Shown here: positions 50,718-59,114 of the stretch, piece after piece
Position numbering within the stretch: position 1 is the first letter of the stretch
Layout of the letters: each line of letters opens with the position of its first letter
DNA from: Pelomonas sp. V22
GTDB taxonomy: Bacteria > Pseudomonadota > Gammaproteobacteria > Burkholderiales > Burkholderiaceae_C
Direction of reading: 5' to 3'
DNA length: 64,000 nucleotides
NCBI RefSeq assembly: GCF_030014915.1
Contig: NZ_JAGIXS010000008.1
Coordinates: forward strand, 62,001 to 126,000
Notes under the pieces: model-generated
Database searches by the model: none
What the model was told of the DNA's origin: nothing
Seen by the model: the letters and a program-made list of their open reading frames with translations, nothing else
Made by a program: the position numbers and the translations under genes

Positions 50718-51695
50718 TCAGTACAGCTCCCGCGCCGCCACCCTCACCTCCTGCAGCAGCTGGCGCGCACCGGGTGACAGCAGATGGCCCTCGCGGGTGA
50801 TGATGCCGAAGGCGTCCATCTTGCAAGGCAGGTCGATGGGCAGGATGGCCAGCACCTTCAGCGAGGCGTAGTAGCGCGCCACCTCCACCGGCATCACGTG
50901 CAGCGAATCAGTCTGCTGCAGCAAGGCCGTGATCAGGAGCAGGGCCGTCGTGTCCACCGCATTGCCCGGCGGCTCCAGCGCGGCGCGGCGGAACATCAGC
51001 TCCCAGCGGTGGCGCAAGACGCTGCCGGGCGGCGGCAGGATCCAGGGCTGGTTCGCCAGGTCGGCGAGCTTGAGGTTGTCTTCCTTCAGGAGCGGATGGC
51101 CGATGCGCGCCACGGCGCAGGCCGGCTCCACCGTCAGCTCCTCGTAGTGCAGCCCGGCCGCGCCCTCCTCCTCGACGATGCGGCCGATCATGAAGTCGAG
51201 CTTGCCCTTTTGCAGCATGTCGACCAGCACCTTGCTGGTTTCCATCTGCACGCCGATCCGCAGCATCGGCGCCTTCAGCTTGATGCGCGAGATGGCGCGC
51301 GGCAGGAGGCCCATGGCCGGCGTCATGATCACGCCCACCTCGACCTGGCCAGCGAGGCCGTTCTTCAGGGCGACGATGTCTTCATGCGCAAGCGACAGGC
51401 TGGTCAGCGCCATGCGGGCGTGGCGGATCATGGTCTCGCCGTAGAGCGTGGGCTCCATGCCCCGCGGGTGGCGCTCGAAGAGCTTCACCTCCAGCATGTC
51501 CTCCAGGTCCTTCAGCTGCTTGGAGGCAGCCGGCTGGGTCATGCACAGGGCCTCGGAAGCGCGGTGGATGTTGCGCTGCTCGTCCAGCGCGATCAGGAGC
51601 AGCAGCTGGCGGGTCTTCAGCCGCGCGCGCAGGAACCAGTTCGGATTGGGGATGTGGTCGGTGCCGGCGCTGCTGTCGAGGTCGTCGTCGTCCAT
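50718..51695 (-). CDS. LysR-family regulator, GbpR-like
   Basis: 325 residues. An N-terminal winged helix-turn-helix (about 27-86: IHRASEALCMTQPAASKQLKDLEDML) is followed by a two-lobe effector domain resembling GbpR, the regulator of a sugar-binding protein in Agrobacterium (VEVGVIMTPAMGLLPRAI, LDFMIGRIVEEEG, DTTALLLITALLQQTDSLHVMP). GbpR-type proteins respond to galactose or arabinose-like sugars. It is the last gene of the minus-strand arabinose operon, nine bases after the GntR gene. Target sites would have a T-N11-A form. I could not pick a convincing one. Confidence 0.85.
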   Translation of the reverse strand: MDDDDLDSSAGTDHIPNPNWFLRARLKTRQLLLLIALDEQRNIHRASEALCMTQPAASKQLKDLEDMLEVKLFERHPRGMEPTLYGETMIRHARMALTSLSLAHEDIVALKNGLAGQVEVGVIMTPAMGLLPRAISRIKLKAPMLRIGVQMETSKVLVDMLQKGKLDFMIGRIVEEEGAAGLHYEELTVEPACAVARIGHPLLKEDNLKLADLANQPWILPPPGSVLRHRWELMFRRAALEPPGNAVDTTALLLITALLQQTDSLHVMPVEVARYYASLKVLAILPIDLPCKMDAFGIITREGHLLSPGARQLLQEVRVAARELY

Positions 51696-51704
51696 GGCCG
51701 GGCC

Positions 51705-52457
51705 TCAGGCGAGATTGACGCTGCCATTGCTGGCCAGGATGGTCGAGAGGTCGTCGCTGGTTTCTTCCAGCTGCACCAGCGTGGCCTGGCGTGCGCCCAG
51801 CGGGTCGCGGTTCTGCAGCGCGGTCAGGATGGCCTTGTGGCGCGGCAGCGAGAGCGCGTGCGTGTTGGGCAGCTGGCTGCTGAGGATGATGGACTCGCGC
51901 AGCGCCAGCGACAGCATGTTGCCGATGTAGGCCAGCAGGTCGTTGCCGGTGGCCTCGGCGATGCGGCGGTGGAAGGCCAGGTCGGGCTCCAGCAGCTCTT
52001 CGGTCGTGGTGGCGGCGGCCATGCCCTCGAAGGCCTGCTCGATCGACTTCAGCTGCGGCTCGGTAGCGGCACGCGCGGCCAGGGCAGCGGCGGCCGGCTC
52101 GAAGATGCGGCGCACTTCCAGCAGGGTCTGCACGAACTCGCGCTGCGGCTTGGCCTGGATCAGCCAATAGAGCACGTCGGGGTCCAGCAGATGCCATTCA
52201 TTGCGCGGCCGCACGATGGCGCCGGCCCGCTGGCGCGACACCACCAGGCCCTTGGCCACCAGCACGCGCACCGCCTCGCGCAGCACCGGCCGGCTGACCG
52301 CGTAGCGCTCCAGCAGCTCGGCCTCGGCGGGCAGCTTGTCGCCAGGCTTGAACTCGCCGCCGACGATGGCGCCGCCCAGCTCGCCGACGATGCGGCCGTG
52401 CATGCTCTTGCCTTCGGGCTTCAAGCTGTAGGTGCTGTGGTCGGCGCGGGATTTCAT
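51705..52457 (-). CDS. GntR-family (FadR/FCD) transcriptional regulator
   Basis: 250 residues from the ATG at 52457. The frame is open upstream but overlaps the GH97 gene. A winged helix-turn-helix (about 20-85: GDKLPAEAELLERYAVSRPVLREAVRVL) is followed by an all-helical FCD ligand domain with the metal-binding residues of the family: Asp and His in DLAFHRRIAEATGN and a further His in LPRHKAIL. Such proteins usually repress sugar-acid operons and release DNA on binding a pathway intermediate. Palindromes of the right kind (TAGT-N3-ACTA) lie in the divergent promoter at 63032-63106, suggesting autoregulation of the operon. The effector may be L-arabonate or 2-keto-3-deoxyarabonate. Confidence 0.9.
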   Translation of the reverse strand: MKSRADHSTYSLKPEGKSMHGRIVGELGGAIVGGEFKPGDKLPAEAELLERYAVSRPVLREAVRVLVAKGLVVSRQRAGAIVRPRNEWHLLDPDVLYWLIQAKPQREFVQTLLEVRRIFEPAAAALAARAATEPQLKSIEQAFEGMAAATTTEELLEPDLAFHRRIAEATGNDLLAYIGNMLSLALRESIILSSQLPNTHALSLPRHKAILTALQNRDPLGARQATLVQLEETSDDLSTILASNGSVNLA

Positions 52458-52480
52458 GGGCGGCACGCTATCACAGGGCT

Positions 52481-54391
52481 TCACTTGAATCGGGCCACGA
52501 AGCCGCCATTGGGCTTCATCGTCAACGCGGTTCGGGCTGCGGCCTTGAGACCTTGGATCTTGAAGTCGCGCGGGCCGTCTCCATCGCCAATCAGCTCGGC
52601 CTCGCGGCCTTTCAGGAAGCTCAAGTCCAGCGTCACGGTCTTGTCCGAAGTCTCCGCATTGAAGCCGGCCACAAACCACTGCTGGCCGGCGCGGCGCGCC
52701 AGCACCAGGTGCTTGCCCGGCTCGCCGGCCAGGAACCTCACTTCGTCCCAGCGGCGCGGCAGCGCCTGCAGCAAGGCCTTGACCTGCGGCGGCACGGTCG
52801 CCATGCCCTCGGGCACCTCGGCGAAGTGCTGGATGCCCGAGAGCAGCAGCACGGCCTGGGCCAGCTCGAAGCCGTTGCGCGTGCTGCGCTTGATCTTGGG
52901 AATGTCGCCGAACACCAGGGGCGTGAAGTCCATCGGGTCGAAAAGATTGCGTGCGAAGGTCAGCATGGCCAGATGCGGCCCGACCTTGTCCTGGTCCTGC
53001 TGCTCGAAGGTGGCGAACTCGAAGCCCTTGACGCCCTCGGCCGTCATCAGGTTGGGGTAGGTGCGGGTCCAGCCGCGCGGCAAGGTGGCACCGTGGAAAT
53101 TGACCAAGAGGCCGGCGGCGGCCGTCTCTTTCAGGAGGTCCACGTAGTAGGCGATCATCGACTGGCCGTCACCGTTGAAGAAGTCGATCTTCAGGCCCTG
53201 GATGCCCAGCGCCTTGACGCGGGCGAACTCGCGGGCGCGTTGCTCCTTGCTCAGGAGCGCGCTCTTGGGCGTCATCTTGGTGTCGTTCCAGGGGCCCGAG
53301 CTGTTGTACCAAACGAGGATGGCCACGCCCTTGGCAGCGGCGTAGTCGACCAGCTCCTTCATCTTGGCGTCGCCGATCTTCAGGTCCCAGTCGGCGTCGA
53401 CGAGCGTGTAGTTCCAGTGCATGTCGGCGGCGTAGTCGACGAAGCGCTTCTGCACCTCGAAGACCGTCGCGTCGTCCTTCAGAAGGGCCCAGCTCCAGGA
53501 CGCGTGGCCGGGTTGCAGCTTGGCCTTGTCGAAGGCGACGGCCGGCGCGGCCAGGTCGGTGCCGAGCGTGGACTCCATCACCGTCTTCAGCGAGCCGATG
53601 GCGAGCACGCGCCAGGGCGATGTCAGTGTTCCTTCGACGTTGGCCAGCAGGCCACCCCCGGTGAAGACCTCGGCCGGCATCGGCGTGCCGAGTTGGTACT
53701 CGCCGCCCGAAGATTCGGCGCGCAGGCGCGAGGCGTGGAAGCTGCCGTCCATGTTGGCCTCGGTCAGCGCCACCCAGGTGTCGCCCGTCTTGAACAGCGC
53801 CGGGAACACCCAGCCCGCCGGCGACGGCGAGGCCGTGCCCGCCGGCATGTCCATCACGTAATGCTCTTCATAGGCCGGGTTGACGCGGCTCCAGCCCGTC
53901 TGCGCCACCGACATGGGCTGCAGCCAGGCGCGGGCCGTGGGCGCGAAACGGAAGCTGCTCAGCTCCTCGCGGAAGCTCTTGCGCGCAAGCGACGGCTCGG
54001 CCACCACATAGCGAAAGGCCACGCCATCGTTCGAGGCGCGGAAGATGAGCTGCATCTGCTGGCCGGCCGGGTTTTTGACGGTGAAGGTCTGCTCGTTGGC
54101 CTGGTAGTGGATCTGGCTGCGCTTGCCCACCGCCATCTCGTAGCGCTCACTGTGCGGCAGCACCGGCGAGCTCGACACCAGCGCGAGCTGCGAGCCCAGG
54201 TCGGCGCCCTCCAGCATCAGGCCGAGGCGTGAAGCGAGCAGCACCGGCTGGCCGGCGCGCTGCACCGTGTAGACCAGCTGCTGCTGCTCGTTGACGCGCA
54301 GCTCGACGGCCAGTTGTTGGTCGGGGCTGGTGAGCGGCGCGGCAAAGGCGCTGGCGGCCAGCAGGGGAAGCAGCATCAGCAAGCGGCGCAT
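52481..54391 (-). CDS. Secreted GH97 glycosidase (retaining type)
   Basis: 636 residues with a signal peptide ending AFA near residue 18. It has the GH97 layout: an N-terminal beta-supersandwich, a (beta/alpha)8 barrel and a C-terminal beta domain. GLKIDFFNGDGQ places Asp403 as the probable nucleophile of the retaining branch (as in BtGH97b) rather than the inverting SusB branch that lacks it. A Glu in the MTAEGVKGFE segment (452 or 458) is the likely acid/base. Retaining GH97 enzymes include alpha-galactosidases and beta-L-arabinopyranosidases. In this locus either would remove side units from pectic arabinan or arabinogalactan. It lies three bases after the GH43 gene. Confidence 0.88.
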   Translation of the reverse strand: MRRLLMLLPLLAASAFAAPLTSPDQQLAVELRVNEQQQLVYTVQRAGQPVLLASRLGLMLEGADLGSQLALVSSSPVLPHSERYEMAVGKRSQIHYQANEQTFTVKNPAGQQMQLIFRASNDGVAFRYVVAEPSLARKSFREELSSFRFAPTARAWLQPMSVAQTGWSRVNPAYEEHYVMDMPAGTASPSPAGWVFPALFKTGDTWVALTEANMDGSFHASRLRAESSGGEYQLGTPMPAEVFTGGGLLANVEGTLTSPWRVLAIGSLKTVMESTLGTDLAAPAVAFDKAKLQPGHASWSWALLKDDATVFEVQKRFVDYAADMHWNYTLVDADWDLKIGDAKMKELVDYAAAKGVAILVWYNSSGPWNDTKMTPKSALLSKEQRAREFARVKALGIQGLKIDFFNGDGQSMIAYYVDLLKETAAAGLLVNFHGATLPRGWTRTYPNLMTAEGVKGFEFATFEQQDQDKVGPHLAMLTFARNLFDPMDFTPLVFGDIPKIKRSTRNGFELAQAVLLLSGIQHFAEVPEGMATVPPQVKALLQALPRRWDEVRFLAGEPGKHLVLARRAGQQWFVAGFNAETSDKTVTLDLSFLKGREAELIGDGDGPRDFKIQGLKAAARTALTMKPNGGFVARFK

Positions 54392-54394
54392 GGC

Positions 54395-55342
54395 TCAGCT
54401 TTCCATCGAGCAGGGGCCATCGGCCACGGGCGTGCCGAAGACGGGGAAGCCGGCCGCGTCCCAGCCGAAGGGCTGGACGCGCGCATGGCGGTTGGGGTCG
54501 TTCAGGGGGTCGCCCACGATGTCGCGGTAGTTGCGCGCGTGATAGACCAGCAGGTCGACCTGGCCGTCGCGCGTCGTCGTGAAGCTGTTGTGCCCGGGGC
54601 CGAACTGGCCCACCGACTCGTCGGTCTTGAACACCGGCTGCGGCGACTTCTGCCAGCTGGCTGCATCCAGCAGGTCGGCGTTCTCATCGGCCCAGAGCAA
54701 GCCCATGCAGTAGTTGGCGTCGGTGGCGCTGGCCGAGTAGGCGATGAACACGCGGCCATGACGCTTCAGGACGGCCGGTCCCTCGTTGACCAGGAAGCCG
54801 ATGCGCTCCCAGTCGAGGTCCGGGCGGGTGATCAGCACCGGCGCTGTCGCGAGCGTCCAGGGGTTGGACAGCTCGGCGATGTAGAGATTGCTTTCGGTGG
54901 CTGGGTCTTTCTGCGCCCAGCAGAGGTAGCGGCGGCCAGCGTGCTCAAACGTCGTTGCGTCGAGGGAGAAGCCTTCGGCATGCGTGCGCACCTGGCCGCG
55001 CTCGACCCAGGCGTCACGCAGCGGGTTGTCGCCCAGGCATTCCAGCACGTAGATGCGCAGCTTCCAGATGTCGTCCACCTCGCTGGCGGCGAAGTAGATG
55101 AACCAGCGGCCTTCGATCCTATGCAGTTCGGGGGCCCAGACGTGCTGGCTCATGGCACCGGACTCGTGCTTGCGCCAGACGATCACCGGCTCGGCCGTCG
55201 CGAGCTCTGCAATCTCATCGGCGCAGCGCAGCTCGATGGCGTCGTAGCTCGGCACCGAGGCGGTGAACCAGTAGCGGCCATCGACCAGGGAGAGATGCGG
55301 GTCCGCGCGCTGCGGTATCAAGGGGTTGTTCCAGCTGCTCAT
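54395..55342 (-). CDS. Cytosolic GH43 alpha-L-arabinofuranosidase, paralogue of 29345-30295
   Basis: 315 residues, no signal peptide. The triad is Asp14 (QRADPHL), Asp128 (SLDATTF) and Glu187 (LVNEGPA), at the same spacing as in the plus-strand copy. The sequence matches that copy along its full length (IWAPELH/VWAPELH, LLWADE, GPGHNSFTT), so the two are paralogues of the exo-arabinofuranosidase type. The start overlaps the GH51 stop by four bases. Together with that cytosolic GH51 it should degrade imported arabino-oligosaccharides to L-arabinose. Confidence 0.88.
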   Translation of the reverse strand: MSSWNNPLIPQRADPHLSLVDGRYWFTASVPSYDAIELRCADEIAELATAEPVIVWRKHESGAMSQHVWAPELHRIEGRWFIYFAASEVDDIWKLRIYVLECLGDNPLRDAWVERGQVRTHAEGFSLDATTFEHAGRRYLCWAQKDPATESNLYIAELSNPWTLATAPVLITRPDLDWERIGFLVNEGPAVLKRHGRVFIAYSASATDANYCMGLLWADENADLLDAASWQKSPQPVFKTDESVGQFGPGHNSFTTTRDGQVDLLVYHARNYRDIVGDPLNDPNRHARVQPFGWDAAGFPVFGTPVADGPCSMES

Positions 55343-56862
55343 GAGCGCGCCACCCTCGTCACGACCACATTCCAGGAAGCCGGCAGCAGCCGCACTTGCA
55401 ATTGCTCGCCGTCAATGACGACACCGCCCAGCGCCGTGGGCGCCACCTTGTCGGGTTCGGCCGCCGTGTTCGCGGCCTCCAGGTCGGCATGATGCAGCTG
55501 CTTGGCCGCCACCAGCTCGCGCTCGCCGCCGAGGCCGCGCAGCGTGATGCAAAGGTTCATCGCGTCACTGAGATGCCGGTTGAGAAGGAACACCGCCGTC
55601 GTGCCCGTGGCCCGGTCGTCCACCACGCTGGCGCACAAGTAAGGCAGCTCGCCGTACTTCTCGTTCGCATAACCAGGCGACTGGATGGCCGGCCGCAGCA
55701 CGGTGCCCCGCGCCCACCTTGCCGCCTGCGCGAACGGATGAAAGATGGTCTGCCGCCAGGCCGGGCCGCCGGGCTCGGTCATGATGGGGCCGATCACGTT
55801 GACCAGCTGGGCCAGGCAGGCGACCTTCAGGCGGTCGGCATGGTTCATCATCATGGTCAGCATGCCGCCGATCAGCAGCGCGTCCTCGGCGGTGTAGACC
55901 TCCTCCAGCAGGCGCGGCGCCTCGGGCCAGCCCTCGCGCTTCATGTGCTCGCCATGGCGGGCGCGGTACCAGACGTTCCACTCGTCGAAGCTGAGCATCA
56001 ATCGCTTGCTCGAACGCTTGCGTGCCGCCACCGCATCGGCCACCGCAATGGTGTCCTCGATATAGCGGGCATTGGTCTCGATCTGGGCGAAGAAGCTCTC
56101 GCTGCTGGTGTCGGTTGGCGGCTTGACGAAGTAGCTGTGCAAGGAGAGGTAGTCCACCTGCTCGAAGCAATGCTCCAGCACCCGGTCTTCCCAGACGCCG
56201 TAGGTGGGCATGTCGTAGGCCGAGGAACCGCAGGCGGCCAGCTCGACCGTGGGGTCCACCATCTTCATCAGCTTGGCCGTCTCCTGCGCGAGGCGGCCGT
56301 ACTCGTCGGGCGTCTTGCGGCAGATCTGCCAGGGGCCGTCCATCTCGTTGCCCAGGCACCAGAACCTGATGCCGTGCGGCTGCTCGTAGCCATGGCTGCG
56401 CCGCAGGTCCGAGAGCGCCGTGCCGCTCGGGTGGTTGCAGTACTCGAGGTAATGGCGCGCTTCATCCGGGCCGCGCGTGCCCAGGTTGACGCCATACATC
56501 GGTGCTATGCCGACCTTGCCGCACCAATCGACGAACTCGTTCGTGCCGACCTGGTTGGTCTCGGTCGAGAACCAGGCGAGGTCCAGCCGGCGCGGGCGTT
56601 GCTCTTTGGGGCCGACGCCATCTTCCCAGTTGTAGCCCGACATGAAGTTGCCGCCGGGGTAGCGAACGATGGTGGCACCGAGCTCCTTGGTGAGCGCCAT
56701 CACGTCGCCGCGAAAGCCCTGCTCTTCGGCCGTCGGGTGGCCAGGCTCGTAGATGCCGGTGTAGACGCAGCGGCCCAGATGCTCGACGAACACGCCGAAG
56801 AGGCGACGGTCCAGCGGCGCGACGGGGAAGTCGCGGTCGACCGTGAGTTGGGCAGAAAACAT
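55339..56862 (-). CDS. Cytosolic GH51 alpha-L-arabinofuranosidase
   Basis: 507 residues without signal peptide, the typical AbfA length. Acid/base Glu173 in LGNEMDGPW and nucleophile Glu294 in SFDEWNVWY are present, along with RYPGGNFMSGYNWEDGVGP at 67-85. This is the intracellular type that removes terminal arabinofuranose from short oligosaccharides, unlike the secreted enzyme at 33844-35388. The start shares one base with the binding-protein stop (TGATG) and the end overlaps the GH43 gene by four bases, so oligomer import and cleavage are translated together. Confidence 0.95.
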   Translation of the reverse strand: MFSAQLTVDRDFPVAPLDRRLFGVFVEHLGRCVYTGIYEPGHPTAEEQGFRGDVMALTKELGATIVRYPGGNFMSGYNWEDGVGPKEQRPRRLDLAWFSTETNQVGTNEFVDWCGKVGIAPMYGVNLGTRGPDEARHYLEYCNHPSGTALSDLRRSHGYEQPHGIRFWCLGNEMDGPWQICRKTPDEYGRLAQETAKLMKMVDPTVELAACGSSAYDMPTYGVWEDRVLEHCFEQVDYLSLHSYFVKPPTDTSSESFFAQIETNARYIEDTIAVADAVAARKRSSKRLMLSFDEWNVWYRARHGEHMKREGWPEAPRLLEEVYTAEDALLIGGMLTMMMNHADRLKVACLAQLVNVIGPIMTEPGGPAWRQTIFHPFAQAARWARGTVLRPAIQSPGYANEKYGELPYLCASVVDDRATGTTAVFLLNRHLSDAMNLCITLRGLGGERELVAAKQLHHADLEAANTAAEPDKVAPTALGGVVIDGEQLQVRLLPASWNVVVTRVARS

Positions 56863-58196
56863 CAGCGACGGGCTTTCTTCAAGGCGAGATTGACGCGCTT
56901 CTCGACGCTGGCCTGCACCTCGCTCACCGGCTTGGCCGAGATCATCAGATTGGCCACGTCCTCACCGATCAGCAGCTCGATGGCGCGCTGCGTCGGCACA
57001 TTGCCGGGCATGCCCGTGCCGGTGGCCGTGATCTCGGCCAGGCCTTCGCGCAGCGGCAAGCGGCGGAAGGCCTCGCTCTCGGCGACCTTCTGGCTGACCG
57101 GCAGGTGGCCGGTGCGCGACCATTCGGCGCTGTGCTCCCAGATGAACTTCAGGAACTTGAGGCTGGCCTCGTGGGCCTTCTCGTCCACCGCGCCACCCTT
57201 GAACAAGGCCCAGGCGTGGCCGTCGGCGAACACCGCCTTGCGCTCGAAGAGCTGCGGGAAAGGCAGGACCGCATAGCCGCCCTGCAGCGGCGAATCGGCC
57301 TTCTGCGATTCGCGCAGGAACTGGTCGATGGTCCAGGTGCCCACCACCACCACGCCGGCCTCGCCGTTCAGGAAAGCCTGGTTGGCGGCGGCGTAGTCGA
57401 GGTTGGGCTTGATATGCCCTTCCGCATACAGCTGCTGCATCAGGCTCAAGGCCTGGGTGACGGCCGGCTGCTGCATGTGGATGGTTTTGCCGTTTGGAGC
57501 GAACAGGGTGGCGTTCTGCTGCGCCACCAAGGTCAGGAAGGTGCGGTTGTTGGCCGCCGTCTCGTTGGCCACAGCCCAGGCGAACAGGGGCTTGCCGGTG
57601 CGCTCCTTGAAGCGCCGGGCCTGGGCCAGCAGCTCTTCCGGCGAACGCGGCAGCAGCGGCTGGCCGTTTGCGCCCATCAAGCCGGCCTTCTTCATGAGCG
57701 TGGTGTTGATGTGCCAGAGCCAGGCCCAGGTGTCGAAGGGCAAGGCATAGCGGCTGCCCTCGAACGTGGTGCCTCGCTTCGCATGCTCGGTGAAGTCGCT
57801 CACGTCTATGCCCACGCGCTCGAAGTCGGCATCCAGCGGCAACACCAGCTTGCGCCGCACATAGTCGCCCAGGGCCGATTCATGCATCACCGCCACGGTG
57901 GGCACATCCTTGGCCACCAGGCGCGCGGTCAGCTGGTCGTAGTACGGGCCCCATTCGCCGATCTGGGTGCGCACCACGATGCCATCTGTGTTGGTTGCGT
58001 TGAACTCGTTGACCAGCGTGGTGATGATCCCGCACTCGCCCACGCCTTCCGAGGCCTTCACGACCTGGCCGAACTTCGCCTCGCAGCTGCCGAAGAAGCG
58101 CATCAGCGTGATCTCGGTCTTGCCGTCGTCACGCGCGCTCTGGCCGCAGCTGGCCAGCAGCGCCAGGCTCAGGATGGAAATGCTGCGCTTGATCAT
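56862..58196 (-). CDS. CUT1-type ABC transporter sugar-binding lipoprotein
   Basis: 444 residues from the ATG at 58196. The frame continues upstream, but only antisense to the permease gene. Lipobox LLASC (Cys17) follows a short signal. The mature part is a family-1 solute-binding protein: DVPTVAVMHESALGDYV, RYALPFDTWAWLWHINTTLM, GEAGVVVVGTWTIDQFL and the C-terminal SVEKRVNLALKKA. Family-1 proteins with two distinct permeases usually carry oligosaccharides. Flanking GH51 and GH43 genes suggest arabino-oligosaccharides, like AraN of Bacillus. It overlaps the permease gene by four bases. Confidence 0.88.
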   Translation of the reverse strand: MIKRSISILSLALLASCGQSARDDGKTEITLMRFFGSCEAKFGQVVKASEGVGECGIITTLVNEFNATNTDGIVVRTQIGEWGPYYDQLTARLVAKDVPTVAVMHESALGDYVRRKLVLPLDADFERVGIDVSDFTEHAKRGTTFEGSRYALPFDTWAWLWHINTTLMKKAGLMGANGQPLLPRSPEELLAQARRFKERTGKPLFAWAVANETAANNRTFLTLVAQQNATLFAPNGKTIHMQQPAVTQALSLMQQLYAEGHIKPNLDYAAANQAFLNGEAGVVVVGTWTIDQFLRESQKADSPLQGGYAVLPFPQLFERKAVFADGHAWALFKGGAVDEKAHEASLKFLKFIWEHSAEWSRTGHLPVSQKVAESEAFRRLPLREGLAEITATGTGMPGNVPTQRAIELLIGEDVANLMISAKPVSEVQASVEKRVNLALKKARR

Positions 58197-59029
58197 TGCC
58201 GTCCTGTCCCTGCCACGGCGGTGATCAGGTGCTTCTGGAAGAAAAGATAGAGCATCAGCACCGGCGCTCCCGCGAACACCGCCTGCGCCATCAGGAACCC
58301 GAGGCCCTCGGACTGCGCGAAGTTGGTCTGCGTCGAGGCGAGGCCGCGCGTCAGCGTGTACATCTCCGGCTTGGTGGCGATCACCAGGGGCCAGAGGTAG
58401 TCGTTCCAGCAGCCGAGGAAGGTGAAGATGCCCAGCGTCGCCTGCGCCGGCAGGCTCAAGGGCAGGATCACCAGCAGGAAGGTCTTGAGCCGCGAGGCGT
58501 TGTCCAGCATCGCCGCCTCTTCCAGGTCGATGGGCACGGCCTTGAAGTACTGCGTCATCAGGTAGACGCCGAAGGGCGCAGCCAGGCCCGGCAGGATCAG
58601 GCCCGCATGGGTGTTCTGCAGGTTCCAGTCCGAGAACAGATGGTGCAGCGGGATGAAAGTGGACTGCGCCGGCACGGCGAGGCCGAACATCACGACGGCA
58701 AAGAGGATCTTGCGGCCCGGGAACTCGCAGCGCGCGAAGCCGTAGCCTGCGAGGGATGAGAGCACCAGCACGCCCAGCGTCTGCAAGAGCGCCACCAGGG
58801 CGCTGTTGCCGAGCCAGCGGAACACGGAGGACGTCTGCAAGATGTCCAGGTAGTTGGCCAGCGTGTAGGGCGGCGCCAGGAAGACGTCGGTGTGCGTGAG
58901 CAGGAACTCGTTGGGCTTGAACGAGAGCGCCAGCACCCACAAAAGCGGCGCCACCCAGGCCAGGGCCAGCAGGCTGAGGCCGGCCATCAGCAATCGGTCA
59001 AACCAGCCCTTTCTCAACTGAGCGTTCAT
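58193..59029 (-). CDS. CUT1-type ABC transporter permease (MalG/AraQ-like)
   Basis: 278 residues with six hydrophobic helices. The EAA loop that contacts the ATPase is visible as DLEEAAMLDNASRLKTFLLVILP near residue 175. FGVYLMTQYFKAVPI before it is typical of the MalG side. It pairs with the MalF-like permease encoded upstream. The 85-base gap to that gene contains a strong hairpin, in contrast with the overlapping junctions elsewhere in the operon. Confidence 0.9.
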   Translation of the reverse strand: MNAQLRKGWFDRLLMAGLSLLALAWVAPLLWVLALSFKPNEFLLTHTDVFLAPPYTLANYLDILQTSSVFRWLGNSALVALLQTLGVLVLSSLAGYGFARCEFPGRKILFAVVMFGLAVPAQSTFIPLHHLFSDWNLQNTHAGLILPGLAAPFGVYLMTQYFKAVPIDLEEAAMLDNASRLKTFLLVILPLSLPAQATLGIFTFLGCWNDYLWPLVIATKPEMYTLTRGLASTQTNFAQSEGLGFLMAQAVFAGAPVLMLYLFFQKHLITAVAGTGRQ

Positions 59030-59053
59030 GTGAGCCCCTCGTCCGTCGAGTAC

Positions 59054-59086
59054 GCCGGCCGATCCCCCAAGGGGATGCGGGCCGGC
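59054..59086 (-). repeat. Strong intercistronic hairpin, REP-like
   Basis: GCCGGCC (59054-59060) pairs with GGCCGGC (59080-59086) and, inside, ATCCCC (59062-59067) pairs with GGGGAT (59071-59076) around a CAA loop: 13 paired bases in all. There is no T-tract on either side. The sequence looks like the GC-rich CCCCAAGGGG elements scattered between genes in many Burkholderiales, and it may stabilise or process the operon mRNA. Confidence 0.55.
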
Positions 59087-59114
59087 TTGGGAGCGGCCCT
59101 GCGCTCGGCCCGCG

